Source: Paenibacillus sp. FSL H8-0048
GTDB lineage: Bacteria; Bacillota; Bacilli; Paenibacillales; Paenibacillaceae
Reading direction: 5' to 3'
Length of the DNA stretch: 64,000 bases
NCBI RefSeq assembly: GCF_038002825.1
Contig: NZ_JBBODF010000001.1
Coordinates: forward strand, 4,278,001 to 4,342,000
Shown here piece by piece: positions 42,810-50,856 of the stretch. Positions within the stretch are counted from its first letter, which is position 1. The number at the start of each line of letters is the position of its first letter. A program made the position numbers and the translations under genes. The notes below the pieces were generated by a model, which saw nothing but the letters and a program-made list of their open reading frames with translations, ran no database searches and was not told the DNA's origin.

Positions 42810-43901
42810 TCAGAGCTGCTTCAGCCGCTCATCCAGCAGCCGGAACGCTTCCCGCAGAGCCGGCCCCGAGACGCCGCCATAGACATCGCCGATGTTCAGC
42901 TCGTAGTAGCAGGAGTTCTCGCTGGTCGGCTTAAGCCGCGGTGTCAGGCCAATGCCCGTCTCGTTATAGATTCCGATGAGTACAGGGGCAAGCTGTTCCC
43001 GAGGCAGTGCGAAATGGATGTGAAACATATTCGAGACCGGAACCTCCGGCAGCGTGGATACCTTATGGCAGCTGTTGAATAAGGCCGCCAGCTCCTTGGC
43101 CTGCTCATAGTATTGTGACATCCTGCTAATACGCTGCCGGTAATAATACCGGGCCGGGACAATATAGGGATAGAGACTGATCAGGTCGCCCCCGTGGCGG
43201 CGCTTCCAGATCTTCGACTCCTCCGTGAACTCCCGGCTCCCGGCTAAGATCGCTCCGGCAATCCCGCCGATGCCCTTGTACAGGGAGACATACACGCTAT
43301 CGAACAGCGCGCAGACCTCGGCCGCCGTCTTGCCGTAGTAAGGCAGCACCTCGAACAGCCGCGCTCCGTCCAGATGGAGCTTGATTCCCTGCTCCCGGCA
43401 ATACGCCGACATCGCTTCCAGCTCCGCATACTCCGGCAGCTGTCCGCCGATCTCCCGCTGCGGCAGCTCCAGCAGCAGACAGGCGATTCCAGGCCCCATA
43501 CCCTGCACATCCTCCAGGGTAATCAGGCGGTCTGCACTGCCCAGCAGCAGCGGCTCCAGATGATGCAGCTCCTTCAGGCCGTCCTGCTCATGAATCTCCA
43601 GATGGCATAGCGGATGATAAGCGACCCTTTTGCTCCCCTCACGGTCACTCCAGATCCGCAGGGCAATCTGCTGGGCCATCGTGCCGCTGGGGAAGAACAC
43701 GCTGCATCCTTTACCCAGCACCTCTGCCATCTCCGCCTGGAACTCCTCAATCACCGTACCTGTCCCGTACATGTCCGCAGCAAGGCTGTCCTCTACACTG
43801 GCCAGCGCTTTTTTGAGTACGGCTGCGTCCCGTCCGCCATGGCCTGCAAGCTGCACCTGTGTCCGGCCGAACGCCTCCATTAAAGCATTCTCCTCGTTCA
43901 T
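42810..43901 (-). CDS. threonine aldolase family PLP enzyme
   Basis: 363 residues. Fold-type I beta-eliminating lyase / threonine aldolase: VFFPSGTMAQQIALRIW, HLDGARLFEVLPYYGK (Asp binding the PLP ring nitrogen) and the PLP lysine in YVSLYKGIGGIAGAIL. It likely cleaves L-threonine or L-allo-threonine to glycine and acetaldehyde. The C-terminal domain is normal length. Single gene; divergent from udk with about 195 bp between. Confidence 0.88.
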   Translation of the reverse strand: MNEENALMEAFGRTQVQLAGHGGRDAAVLKKALASVEDSLAADMYGTGTVIEEFQAEMAEVLGKGCSVFFPSGTMAQQIALRIWSDREGSKRVAYHPLCHLEIHEQDGLKELHHLEPLLLGSADRLITLEDVQGMGPGIACLLLELPQREIGGQLPEYAELEAMSAYCREQGIKLHLDGARLFEVLPYYGKTAAEVCALFDSVYVSLYKGIGGIAGAILAGSREFTEESKIWKRRHGGDLISLYPYIVPARYYYRQRISRMSQYYEQAKELAALFNSCHKVSTLPEVPVSNMFHIHFALPREQLAPVLIGIYNETGIGLTPRLKPTSENSCYYELNIGDVYGGVSGPALREAFRLLDERLKQL

Positions 43902-44021
43902 TTTCTTATCCTAGCCTCCTTCTCCGTAGCACCCGAACTGAATGAATCCTTGAAATTATATCATTCTCCTACAAAATAACCGAATGTTTTGAATATTCAC
44001 ATGATATTCCTCTCCAGCAAG

Positions 44022-44050
44022 GTGAAATAAGTTGACCGCTGTGCTACAAT
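44022..44050 (+). promoter_or_regulatory. promoter of udk
   Basis: GTGAAA at 44022 is followed after 17 bp by TACAAT at 44045, with an extended TG (TGCTACAAT). It lies about 47 bp before the udk start. Confidence 0.5.
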
Positions 44051-44096
44051 ATTGGAATTGCAAAGGCAATTGCTTAGGGAGGATTATAAATACACC

Positions 44097-44726
44097 ATGC
44101 TTATTATTGGTATCGCCGGCGGGACCGGCTCCGGCAAGACAACGGTAGCGCGCTCCGTGATTGACCGTCTTGGCTCTGACAAAGTAACATTCATATCCCA
44201 GGATAACTACTATAAAGACCATTCTTACCTCAGCATGGCAGAACGCGGTGCAATTAACTATGATCACCCGCTGGCCTTCGACAACGACCTGCTGATTGAG
44301 CATCTGAATTGCCTTAAGGCCGGACAAGCCGCCTTCGCTCCGGTATATGACTTCACGGTCCATGCCCGTTCCACCGAGAAGACGGTGAGGCTGGCCCCGA
44401 ACAACATCGTCATTCTGGAAGGGCTGCATGTGCTGTCGGATGAGAAGCTGCGCGAGCAGCTCAACATCAAGGTGTTCGTGGACACCGATCCCGATGTACG
44501 CATCCTGCGCCGGGTGCTGCGGGATATCGAGGAACGCGGGCGGACCATCCGTTCGATCCATACGCAATACCTCACTACGGTGAAGCCAATGCACGAGGCC
44601 TTCATCGAGCCCTCCAAGAAATACGCCGACCTGATCATCCCAGAAGGCGGACAGAATCAGGTCGGGATTGAGCTGCTGTCGGTACTGACCGAGAAGTATC
44701 TGTCCGGCGATCATCAGTGGAACTGA
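44097..44726 (+). CDS. udk: uridine kinase
   Basis: 209 residues, normal for Udk. P-loop GIAGGTGSGKTT at 5-16; the SQDNYYKD block and NYDHPLAFD bind the nucleoside; RRVLRDIEERGRT forms the lid. It phosphorylates uridine and cytidine in pyrimidine salvage. The GGGAGG RBS is 14 bases upstream of the ATG, longer than usual, but no better start exists. A strong terminator follows, then palindrome array 2. Confidence 0.96.
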   Translation: MLIIGIAGGTGSGKTTVARSVIDRLGSDKVTFISQDNYYKDHSYLSMAERGAINYDHPLAFDNDLLIEHLNCLKAGQAAFAPVYDFTVHARSTEKTVRLAPNNIVILEGLHVLSDEKLREQLNIKVFVDTDPDVRILRRVLRDIEERGRTIRSIHTQYLTTVKPMHEAFIEPSKKYADLIIPEGGQNQVGIELLSVLTEKYLSGDHQWN

Positions 44727-44760
44727 ATGAAGCCGCGCACCGGCTGTTAGGGGTGCAAGG

Positions 44761-44789
44761 ACCGTCCGGCAATGCCGGACGGTTTTTTT
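44761..44789 (+). terminator. intrinsic terminator of udk
   Basis: ACCGTCCGGC-AAT-GCCGGACGGT is a perfect 10-bp stem followed by TTTTTT. It lies 34 bp past the udk stop. Confidence 0.95.
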
Positions 44790-44808
44790 GCTGCTACGGG
44801 GAGTATAT

Positions 44809-45034
44809 TTTTATCGGAAAACCGATTACATCGGACGGCGCGTGGGCTACCGGACGGATTGTAATCGGAAAACCGATTACATCGGGTGGCGCGTGGGCCA
44901 CCGGGCGGATTGTAATCGGAAAACCGATTACATCGGGCAGCGCCTGGGCTACCGGGCGGATTGTAATCGGAAAACCGATTACATTGGGCGGTGCGTGGGC
45001 CACCGGGCGGATTGTATGCGAAGAACCGGTTAGC
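44809..45034. repeat. palindrome array 2: five 22-bp palindromes on a 51-bp lattice
   Basis: Copies with arms TGTAATCGG and CCGATTACA around AAAA begin at 44809 (left arm TTTTATCGG), 44860, 44911, 44962 and a degenerate one at 45013, each exactly 51 bp apart. Spacers are 29 bp and GC-rich (TCGGGTGGCGCGTGGGC type) with an internal GGTGG/CCACC dyad. The palindrome equals that of array 1 in reverse; the spacers do not match. It lies directly after the udk terminator. The stretch 45035-45169 holds nothing recognisable. Confidence 0.95.
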
Positions 45035-45169
45035 AATCGGTCGCCCGTAGGCGTGCTGTTCCTGAAACAACGCCGCATAAGTCACATTACCTCACACAAA
45101 ACTCCTATTCACATTAGGATTTTCATCATTTTCAGCAAAACTATCAACTAATTTGTTATATTTTCTGAC

Positions 45170-45372
45170 TGATAGCGCTTTATTTCAGAAGTAAAGGGTT
45201 GATTATTTGGGTTTCATCCAATATGATTAGTTCAATGGCAGGCATTAAAATTAAAGCGTTTTAACTTTAATGTGTTCATGGTATGGTCTGCTATAATTAT
45301 TTTAATCGTTAGTTATAATTATTTTAGCAAATCCGATTTTTCATTTCCCCCTAAAGTTTAAGCGCTTATACT
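45170..45372 (+). promoter_or_regulatory. promoter with three LacI-type operators for the ABC/GH4 cluster
   Basis: Extended -10 boxes lie at 45289-45297 (TGCTATAAT) and a TATAAT at 45314. LacI-like palindromes centred on CG are seen at 45170-45183 (TGATAGCGCTTTAT), 45251-45264 (TTAAAGCGTTTTAA) and 45355-45372 (AGTTTAAGCGCTTATACT). They could bind the LacI regulator at 48808 or CcpA (cre-like core). The third site is downstream of the promoter, where a repressor would block elongation. Confidence 0.6.
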
Positions 45373-45393
45373 TTTTAAAAAGGAAAGGCTGGT

Positions 45394-46293
45394 GTGTCCG
45401 TGATTAAGAGTGAGAGCCGGCGGCAAACGTTCTACATGTATCTATTCATCTCCCCGTGGCTGATCGGCTTCCTGATCTTCGCCCTGTACCCGATCCTGTC
45501 TTCGCTGTACTACAGCTTCACCGACTATGATATCATTCATCCGCCCAAATTCATCGGCCTTGCCAACTACACGGAGATGTTCCACAATGAGCTGTTCTGG
45601 CGTTCTGTGAAGGTCACACTCAGGTACACCTTCATCAGTGTGCCGGTGCAGCTGCTGCTTGGCCTGGGATTCGCCCTGCTGCTGCATCAGACTATCCCCT
45701 GGCGCGGCTTCTTCCGCACAGCGATGTATTTCCCCAGCATGGTCTCTGGCGTGGCCATGTCACTCCTCTGGTACTGGATTTTCAATCCGCAGATCGGCCT
45801 CTTCAATTATATGCTCTCCTGGTTCGGCATTCACGGCCCGGCCTGGCTGATGAATCCCGATACGGCTCTTTATGCCCTAATTATCATGTCCCTCTGGACA
45901 GCTGGCTCAGGCATGATTCTCTTCCTCGCCGGTCTGCAGGGCGTTCCGGCCAGCCTGATTGAAGCCGCCAATCTGGACGGCGCAGGACGCTTCCGCATTT
46001 TCCTGAATATTACGCTGCCGATGATCTCGCCTGTCCTGCTGTTCCAGCTGATTATGGGTCTGATCGACTCCTTCCAGGTCTTCACGCAAGCCTTCGTCAT
46101 GACGCAGGGCGGCCCCAATTACTCTACCTGGTTCTACGTCTACAATCTGTATACCAGTGCCTTCAAGGAATACCGCGCCGGATACTCCTCCGCGCTTGCC
46201 TGGGTGCTGCTGATTGTCGTCATGCTGTTCACGGCGGTCATTATGAGACTGTCGCGCCGTTATGTCCATTATGAAGGAGGCAACCGCCGATGA
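45394..46293 (+). CDS. sugar ABC transporter permease (MalF type)
   Basis: 299 residues, GTG start after AAAGGAAAGG. Six membrane helices, EAA loop EAANLDGAGRFRIFLNITLP. It is the first gene of the LacI-controlled cluster and overlaps the next permease gene by 4 bp. With its partner and the lipoprotein at 47220 it forms a CUT1 importer. The linked GH4 gene suggests a beta-glucoside or related disaccharide as substrate. Confidence 0.94.
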   Translation: MSVIKSESRRQTFYMYLFISPWLIGFLIFALYPILSSLYYSFTDYDIIHPPKFIGLANYTEMFHNELFWRSVKVTLRYTFISVPVQLLLGLGFALLLHQTIPWRGFFRTAMYFPSMVSGVAMSLLWYWIFNPQIGLFNYMLSWFGIHGPAWLMNPDTALYALIIMSLWTAGSGMILFLAGLQGVPASLIEAANLDGAGRFRIFLNITLPMISPVLLFQLIMGLIDSFQVFTQAFVMTQGGPNYSTWFYVYNLYTSAFKEYRAGYSSALAWVLLIVVMLFTAVIMRLSRRYVHYEGGNRR

Positions 46294-47168
46294 GCACCGT
46301 CAAGGCCACCCGCCCGCTTGGTCCGCCCTCCCGGCTGCACCGTAGAATCAAGCCCGTTAAGATTGCCAGCTTCACCGCGCTGCTCCTTACAACGTTCCTC
46401 ATGCTGCTGCCGCTGTTCTTCATGGTCTCCACCTCGCTGAAGTCGAAACGGGAGATGCTGAGGTTCCCGCCGACCTTTCTGCCGGAGAGCTGGGCCTGGA
46501 GCAATTATACGGATATTTTTGACACGCTGCAGTTCGGCACACTGTATAAGAACAGTCTGATCATCGCCGGTTTCTCTGTATTCGGCACCCTGCTCTCATC
46601 AGCACTGGTCGCTTACGGGTTCGCCAGATACCGGGGACGCGGCAACAGCTTCTGGTTCATCCTGCTGCTGAGCACGATGATGCTGCCTTATCCGGCCATT
46701 ATGATTCCGCAGTTCGTGCTGTTCTCTCAGATGCAGTGGATCGACACCTTCCTGCCGCTGATTGTCCCTGCCTTCTTCGGCTCAGCCTATAACATCTTCC
46801 TGCTGCGGCAGTTCTTCTCCACGCTGCCTGAGGAGCTGTTCGACGCTGGACGTATAGACGGCTGCGGCGAGCTGAGGATGTGGCGGACCATCGCACTGCC
46901 GTTGTCGGCGCCGGCGCTGGCGACGGTTGCGATCTTTGCTTTTATCTATAGCTGGAATGATCTGTTGACCCCTGTGCTCTATCTAAGCTCATCGGACAAA
47001 TTCACACTTCCGGTCGGAATGGCCTCCCTCACCTCATCGCGCTTCCGCATTCCGCCGTGGCATCTGCTGATGGTCGCCTCCGTCCTGGCTATGGTTCCAA
47101 TCGTCACCCTGTTCGCCATCGCCCAGAAGCAGTTCGTCGAAGGCATCGTACTGACCGGTATCAAGTAA
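46290..47168 (+). CDS. sugar ABC transporter permease (MalG type)
   Basis: 292 residues, six membrane helices after a basic N-terminal tail (RLHRRIKPVK). The EAA loop is the variant DAGRIDGCGELRMWRTIALP, with Asp-Ala-Gly in place of Glu-Ala-Ala. C-terminal end KQFVEGIVLTGIK is typical. ATGA overlap with the preceding permease gene couples translation. It is followed 51 bp later by the binding-protein gene. Confidence 0.94.
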   Translation: MSTVKATRPLGPPSRLHRRIKPVKIASFTALLLTTFLMLLPLFFMVSTSLKSKREMLRFPPTFLPESWAWSNYTDIFDTLQFGTLYKNSLIIAGFSVFGTLLSSALVAYGFARYRGRGNSFWFILLLSTMMLPYPAIMIPQFVLFSQMQWIDTFLPLIVPAFFGSAYNIFLLRQFFSTLPEELFDAGRIDGCGELRMWRTIALPLSAPALATVAIFAFIYSWNDLLTPVLYLSSSDKFTLPVGMASLTSSRFRIPPWHLLMVASVLAMVPIVTLFAIAQKQFVEGIVLTGIK

Positions 47169-47219
47169 GACATCAAAGCAATCCGGGTTACCACACTTGA
47201 AATCAGGAGGGATTGGACA

Positions 47220-48608
47220 ATGAACAATATCACGAAAAGTAAAAGGTATGCGCTGCTGCTGGCAACAGCCCTGACAGTAACTACAATCTTGGCGGGCTGC
47301 GGCGGCGGCAAGTCGGCAGGCAATGTGGCGGATGGAGACAGCGGAGCCGGGAATACTGGCGATCCGGGGAAGCAAGTGACGATATCCCACTATACGATTG
47401 ATTCCGAGGACCGGACTTTTATCGAGAAGCTGATCCCGGATTTCGAGAAGGCGCATCCGAACATCAAGGTCAAGGTAGAGAAGGCACCGTATGAGCAATT
47501 CGACAGCAAGCTGCAGACACTGATTGCCGGCGGTAATTCCCCGGATGTGACGAGTCATTACGGATACGGCGGTTTTGCCGAATATTATAACAAGGGTATG
47601 CTGCTGGATCTGACGGACCTCATTAAGGAGGACGGCTTCAAGGCGGAGGACTACAGCATCCCTGAGAATCTGATGAAAATCTATACTGTAAACGGTCATA
47701 CTTACGGCATACCTGTTAATATGTACGTCACCTTGATGCTCTACAACAAGGATATGTTCGATGCCGCAGGCGTCTCCTACCCGCCAAGCGATTATGAAGA
47801 TAAGAGCTGGACATTTGACCGCATGGTGGAGGATGCCAGGAAGATGACGCTCGTCTCGGACGATATTGCCAAAACACAGTACGGCGTAGACTTCACCTGG
47901 GCGGAGCGGGATATGCGGCCGTTGTACTTCGGGGCTGAGCCTTACTCCGAGGATACCTGGACCAACGGCGGCGTCCCGTCCGAGACGCATTTTGATTCCC
48001 CGGAGGTGATCGCCGCGTACCAGAAGCTGTTCGACCTTGTGTTCAAGGAGAAGGTATCCCCAACCTCTGAATGGAGCAAAAGCGTTGCCGGACAGAACGG
48101 CGACCCGTTCGTCGCAGGCAAGATCGGCATGTCCATCGGCGGCTCCTGGAACCTCGCGGGGGCTAACGACTTCCCGTTCAAAATCGGCGTAGCCGCCGTG
48201 CCTTGGGGAGGCAACGACAAGGTGCGCAGCACGCTGTTCGTTGATCCGCTGCTGATACTGAAGGACTCGAAGCATCCGAAGGAGGCTTTTGAATGGATCA
48301 AATATCTGATGACCACTGAAGTCCAGGAGAAGTCCATCGAGCTGAGCGGCGGCAATCCGCCTGTGAATACGGAAGCGGCTGAGGTGTATTACAAGCATTT
48401 CGACGGCATTGATCCGGAGGATGTGAAGAAGGTCTACGAGGGCGCGGCCAAATACGGCTATGAATCCTACAACCATCTAATCACCAACTACTCGCAGATC
48501 AACGACATGTTCATCAATGAGCTGCAGCCGGTCGAGACAGGGCACAAGACCCTGGAAGAGGTGATGCCGGTGATTCAGAAGAAGGTCACGGAGATCATCA
48601 AGCGGTAG
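47220..48608 (+). CDS. sugar ABC transporter solute-binding lipoprotein
   Basis: 462 residues. Lipobox TILAGCGGG (Cys about 26), then a Gly/Asp-rich linker and a type 1 sugar-binding fold with DVTSHYGYGGFAEYYNKG and GKIGMSIGGSWNLAGAN. RBS AGGAGGGA. The gene order permease-permease-binding protein is the reverse of the common order. It belongs to the cluster whose regulator, kinase and GH4 enzyme follow. No ATPase gene is linked. Confidence 0.93.
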   Translation: MNNITKSKRYALLLATALTVTTILAGCGGGKSAGNVADGDSGAGNTGDPGKQVTISHYTIDSEDRTFIEKLIPDFEKAHPNIKVKVEKAPYEQFDSKLQTLIAGGNSPDVTSHYGYGGFAEYYNKGMLLDLTDLIKEDGFKAEDYSIPENLMKIYTVNGHTYGIPVNMYVTLMLYNKDMFDAAGVSYPPSDYEDKSWTFDRMVEDARKMTLVSDDIAKTQYGVDFTWAERDMRPLYFGAEPYSEDTWTNGGVPSETHFDSPEVIAAYQKLFDLVFKEKVSPTSEWSKSVAGQNGDPFVAGKIGMSIGGSWNLAGANDFPFKIGVAAVPWGGNDKVRSTLFVDPLLILKDSKHPKEAFEWIKYLMTTEVQEKSIELSGGNPPVNTEAAEVYYKHFDGIDPEDVKKVYEGAAKYGYESYNHLITNYSQINDMFINELQPVETGHKTLEEVMPVIQKKVTEIIKR

Positions 48609-48669
48609 CGGACCGGCGATGGTTATATGTTTAGCGGAACCCCGGTGCGGCCTGTATACTGGAGATAGA

Positions 48670-48770
48670 ACAAGTGGAAACGGCTTTGCCGTCCTTTTAA
48701 AGGGCGGTACCGTTTCAGCGAGAAATAGAAGGATAAGTTATCGTGTGAAACATATAAATTCTTATATTTT
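48670..48770 (+). repeat. 100-bp dispersed hairpin element, copy B
   Basis: Near-identical to copy A (13223-13322) and reverse copy C (55675-55776). GAAACGG pairs with CCGTTTC and GTCC/GGGC form the inner stem; the right part ends ACATATAAATTCTTATAT. It occupies most of the gap between the binding-protein and LacI genes and may supply termination or a promoter-like AT segment. Confidence 0.9.
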
Positions 48771-48807
48771 ATAAGCACCGGCAAATCCGCCGCAAGGAGC
48801 GCTTGAG

Positions 48808-49812
48808 ATGAAAGTGAGTATTTTTGATGTGGCCAAAAAATCAGGGCTGTCCGTGGTCACCGTATCACGGGTCTTAAACGGAGCAACGTCAGTGCGGGAG
48901 AGCAACCGCCAGAAGGTGCTCGACGCGATCAAGGAGCTGGATTACCGCCCGAATGCGGCAGCCCGCAGTCTGGCCAGCGGCAAGACCGGCATCATCGGCC
49001 TGATCGTAACGACCCTGCAGGACTCCTTCTTCGATGCCGTGGTCAAGGAGCTGAATGAGACGTTGGCCCTGCACGGGTATTATCTGGCTATCTCTGTGTC
49101 AGATGGCATCGGCTCCGGCGAGAGCCACTATCTGATCCAGGAAGACCGGGTGGACGGACTCATCCTGCTATCGCCGATTAATGAGGACCATTATATTGTC
49201 GAGCTGAAGCGCCGGGGCATTCCCTATGTGCTGATCGACAACCAGCTGCCGGAGAATGACAGCTACTCCATCACCATCGACAACTTCAAGGGCGGGTATG
49301 CCGCAGCCAGCCACCTGCTGGAGCTGGGGCATACCTCCATCGCCCATCTCTGCGGGCAGGAGATGTTCCGCAGTACGCGGGAGCGTCGCGCGGGCTTCCT
49401 GCAGGCGCTGCAGGAGCAGGGCCTCGCCCCGTTCGAGATCGTGCACGGCGAATTCGAGATCGCCATGGGCTATGATACCGTGCAGCGCTGGCTTGCTGAG
49501 GCTAAGCTGCCGGGGGCCGTATTCGCCGGAGATGACAATATCGCCCTCGGGGTGATCAATGCCCTGATGGAGGCGGGCGTTCAGGTGCCGGAGGAGGTTG
49601 CTGTAGTCGGCTACGACGACCACTATATCGCCTCCCAGCTCCACCCGCATCTGACCACCGTGCGCCAGCCGGCGGACAAGATCGGAGTTGCCGCCGCCGA
49701 CATGCTGCTGCGCCGGATCAGCGGAGAGATGAAGCGCGGCTCCGCTGTCCGGATCGACCCGGAGCTGATTGTGCGGGAATCCACCCGCGGGGGCGCGAAT
49801 ATTCAGCGCTAG
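48808..49812 (+). CDS. LacI family transcriptional regulator
   Basis: 334 residues. N-terminal LacI HTH (VSIFDVAKKSGLSVVTVSRV with the hinge helix YRPNAAARSLASG), then a periplasmic-binding-like effector domain. RBS AAGGAG precedes the ATG. It probably represses the importer operon through the CG-centred palindromes at 45170-45372 and may bind the imported sugar or its phosphate. It is followed by the kinase gene after 42 bp and so can be co-transcribed with it. Confidence 0.94.
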   Translation: MKVSIFDVAKKSGLSVVTVSRVLNGATSVRESNRQKVLDAIKELDYRPNAAARSLASGKTGIIGLIVTTLQDSFFDAVVKELNETLALHGYYLAISVSDGIGSGESHYLIQEDRVDGLILLSPINEDHYIVELKRRGIPYVLIDNQLPENDSYSITIDNFKGGYAAASHLLELGHTSIAHLCGQEMFRSTRERRAGFLQALQEQGLAPFEIVHGEFEIAMGYDTVQRWLAEAKLPGAVFAGDDNIALGVINALMEAGVQVPEEVAVVGYDDHYIASQLHPHLTTVRQPADKIGVAAADMLLRRISGEMKRGSAVRIDPELIVRESTRGGANIQR

Positions 49813-49854
49813 TTGTATTCTATACACTTTGAACACGTTTAGGAGTGACAAACA

Positions 49855-50850
49855 TTGGCTTACTACTTGGGGATCGATGGGGGAGGCAGCAAAACCTACG
49901 CCCTGCTATGCGATGAGCATGGACATATTCTTGGCAAGGGCAGGAGCGGCAACGGCAATCACCAGACCAGCGTGCAGCAGGCTGAAGCAAGCATCCGCGA
50001 AGCAGCATCCGGCGCGCTGGCCGAAGCCGGGCTCCGGCTGGATCAGCTCCGCCATGCCTGCCTTGGGCTGGCCGGGGCGGACCGCCAGACCGATTATAAT
50101 ATTCTGCATCCGATGATCCGCCGGATCGGCTTCACGAATTACACGATCAGCGGCGATACGATGATCGGCCTGCGGGCGGGGACGGACCGCCCCTACGGCG
50201 TAGCCCTGATCTGCGGCACCGGCACTAATGCGGCAGGCCTGAGTCCGCAGGGCCGCCACTTCCAGTGCGGCGGCTTCGATTATATGTACGGCGATTTCGG
50301 CGGCGGCGGCGCGCTGAATATCGAGGTGTTCCGAACAGTCATCCGGGCCTGGGACGGCCGTGAGGGCTCCACACTGCTGACGGAGCCGCTCCTGAAGCTG
50401 CTCGGCTATAAGCGGGTGGATGACATGTACGATGACTTCCTCGATCACGGGAAGCAGGTGCCGCTGGATGCGGCCCGCCTGCTTTTCCCGGCAGCGTCGG
50501 AGGGCGATGCCCCAGCGCTTGCGATCCTGAACCGCCAAGGCGTAGAGCTGGGCAAGGCCGCAGCGGCCGTCATTCATCGTCTCAGCATGGAGAACGATGA
50601 ATTCGATGTTGTGCTGGCCGGCAGCCTGCTGACCCGGGGCGACCGGGGCTGGATTCGCGGTCCGATTGAGCAGGCCGTGCATGAAGCGGCGCCAGGCGCG
50701 TCAGTAGTCACCCTCTCCACCGAGCCTGTGGTCGGCGCTCTATGGTCAGCGCTTGAGGGGGACGGGATCACCGTCAACCAGGCTATGTATGAGACGATGC
50801 GTGCTTACAGGGAGTTCGAGCTTATTCCCACTACCACCAGACAGGAGTGA
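49855..50850 (+). CDS. BadF/BadG/BcrA/BcrD-type sugar kinase (N-acetylglucosamine kinase-like)
   Basis: 331 residues from a TTG preceded by AGGAGTG. ASKHA fold: phosphate-1 motif YLGIDGGGSKTYALL, phosphate-2 ALICGTGTNAAG, and VVLAGSLLTRGD near the adenosine site. BadF-family members near sugar genes are N-acetylglucosamine or glucosamine kinases. Here it lies between a LacI regulator and a GH4 phospho-glycosidase, so it may phosphorylate the imported disaccharide (or a released amino sugar) with ATP in place of a PTS. Confidence 0.88.
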   Translation: MAYYLGIDGGGSKTYALLCDEHGHILGKGRSGNGNHQTSVQQAEASIREAASGALAEAGLRLDQLRHACLGLAGADRQTDYNILHPMIRRIGFTNYTISGDTMIGLRAGTDRPYGVALICGTGTNAAGLSPQGRHFQCGGFDYMYGDFGGGGALNIEVFRTVIRAWDGREGSTLLTEPLLKLLGYKRVDDMYDDFLDHGKQVPLDAARLLFPAASEGDAPALAILNRQGVELGKAAAAVIHRLSMENDEFDVVLAGSLLTRGDRGWIRGPIEQAVHEAAPGASVVTLSTEPVVGALWSALEGDGITVNQAMYETMRAYREFELIPTTTRQE

Positions 50851-50856
50851 TTCATT

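Noticed and set aside
23866..45034. CRISPR arrays
   Set aside because: Spacers within each array are similar to one another, the repeat is only 22 bp and palindromic, and there are no cas genes nearby.
44717..45151. Open frame with repeated VIGKPIT through palindrome array 2
   Set aside because: Same effect of the 51-bp period. The frame starts inside udk and crosses its terminator.
47034..48476. 480-codon minus-strand frame opposite the third binding-protein gene
   Set aside because: Shadow of a GC-biased gene; no RBS or family motif, and the plus-strand lipoprotein is certain.
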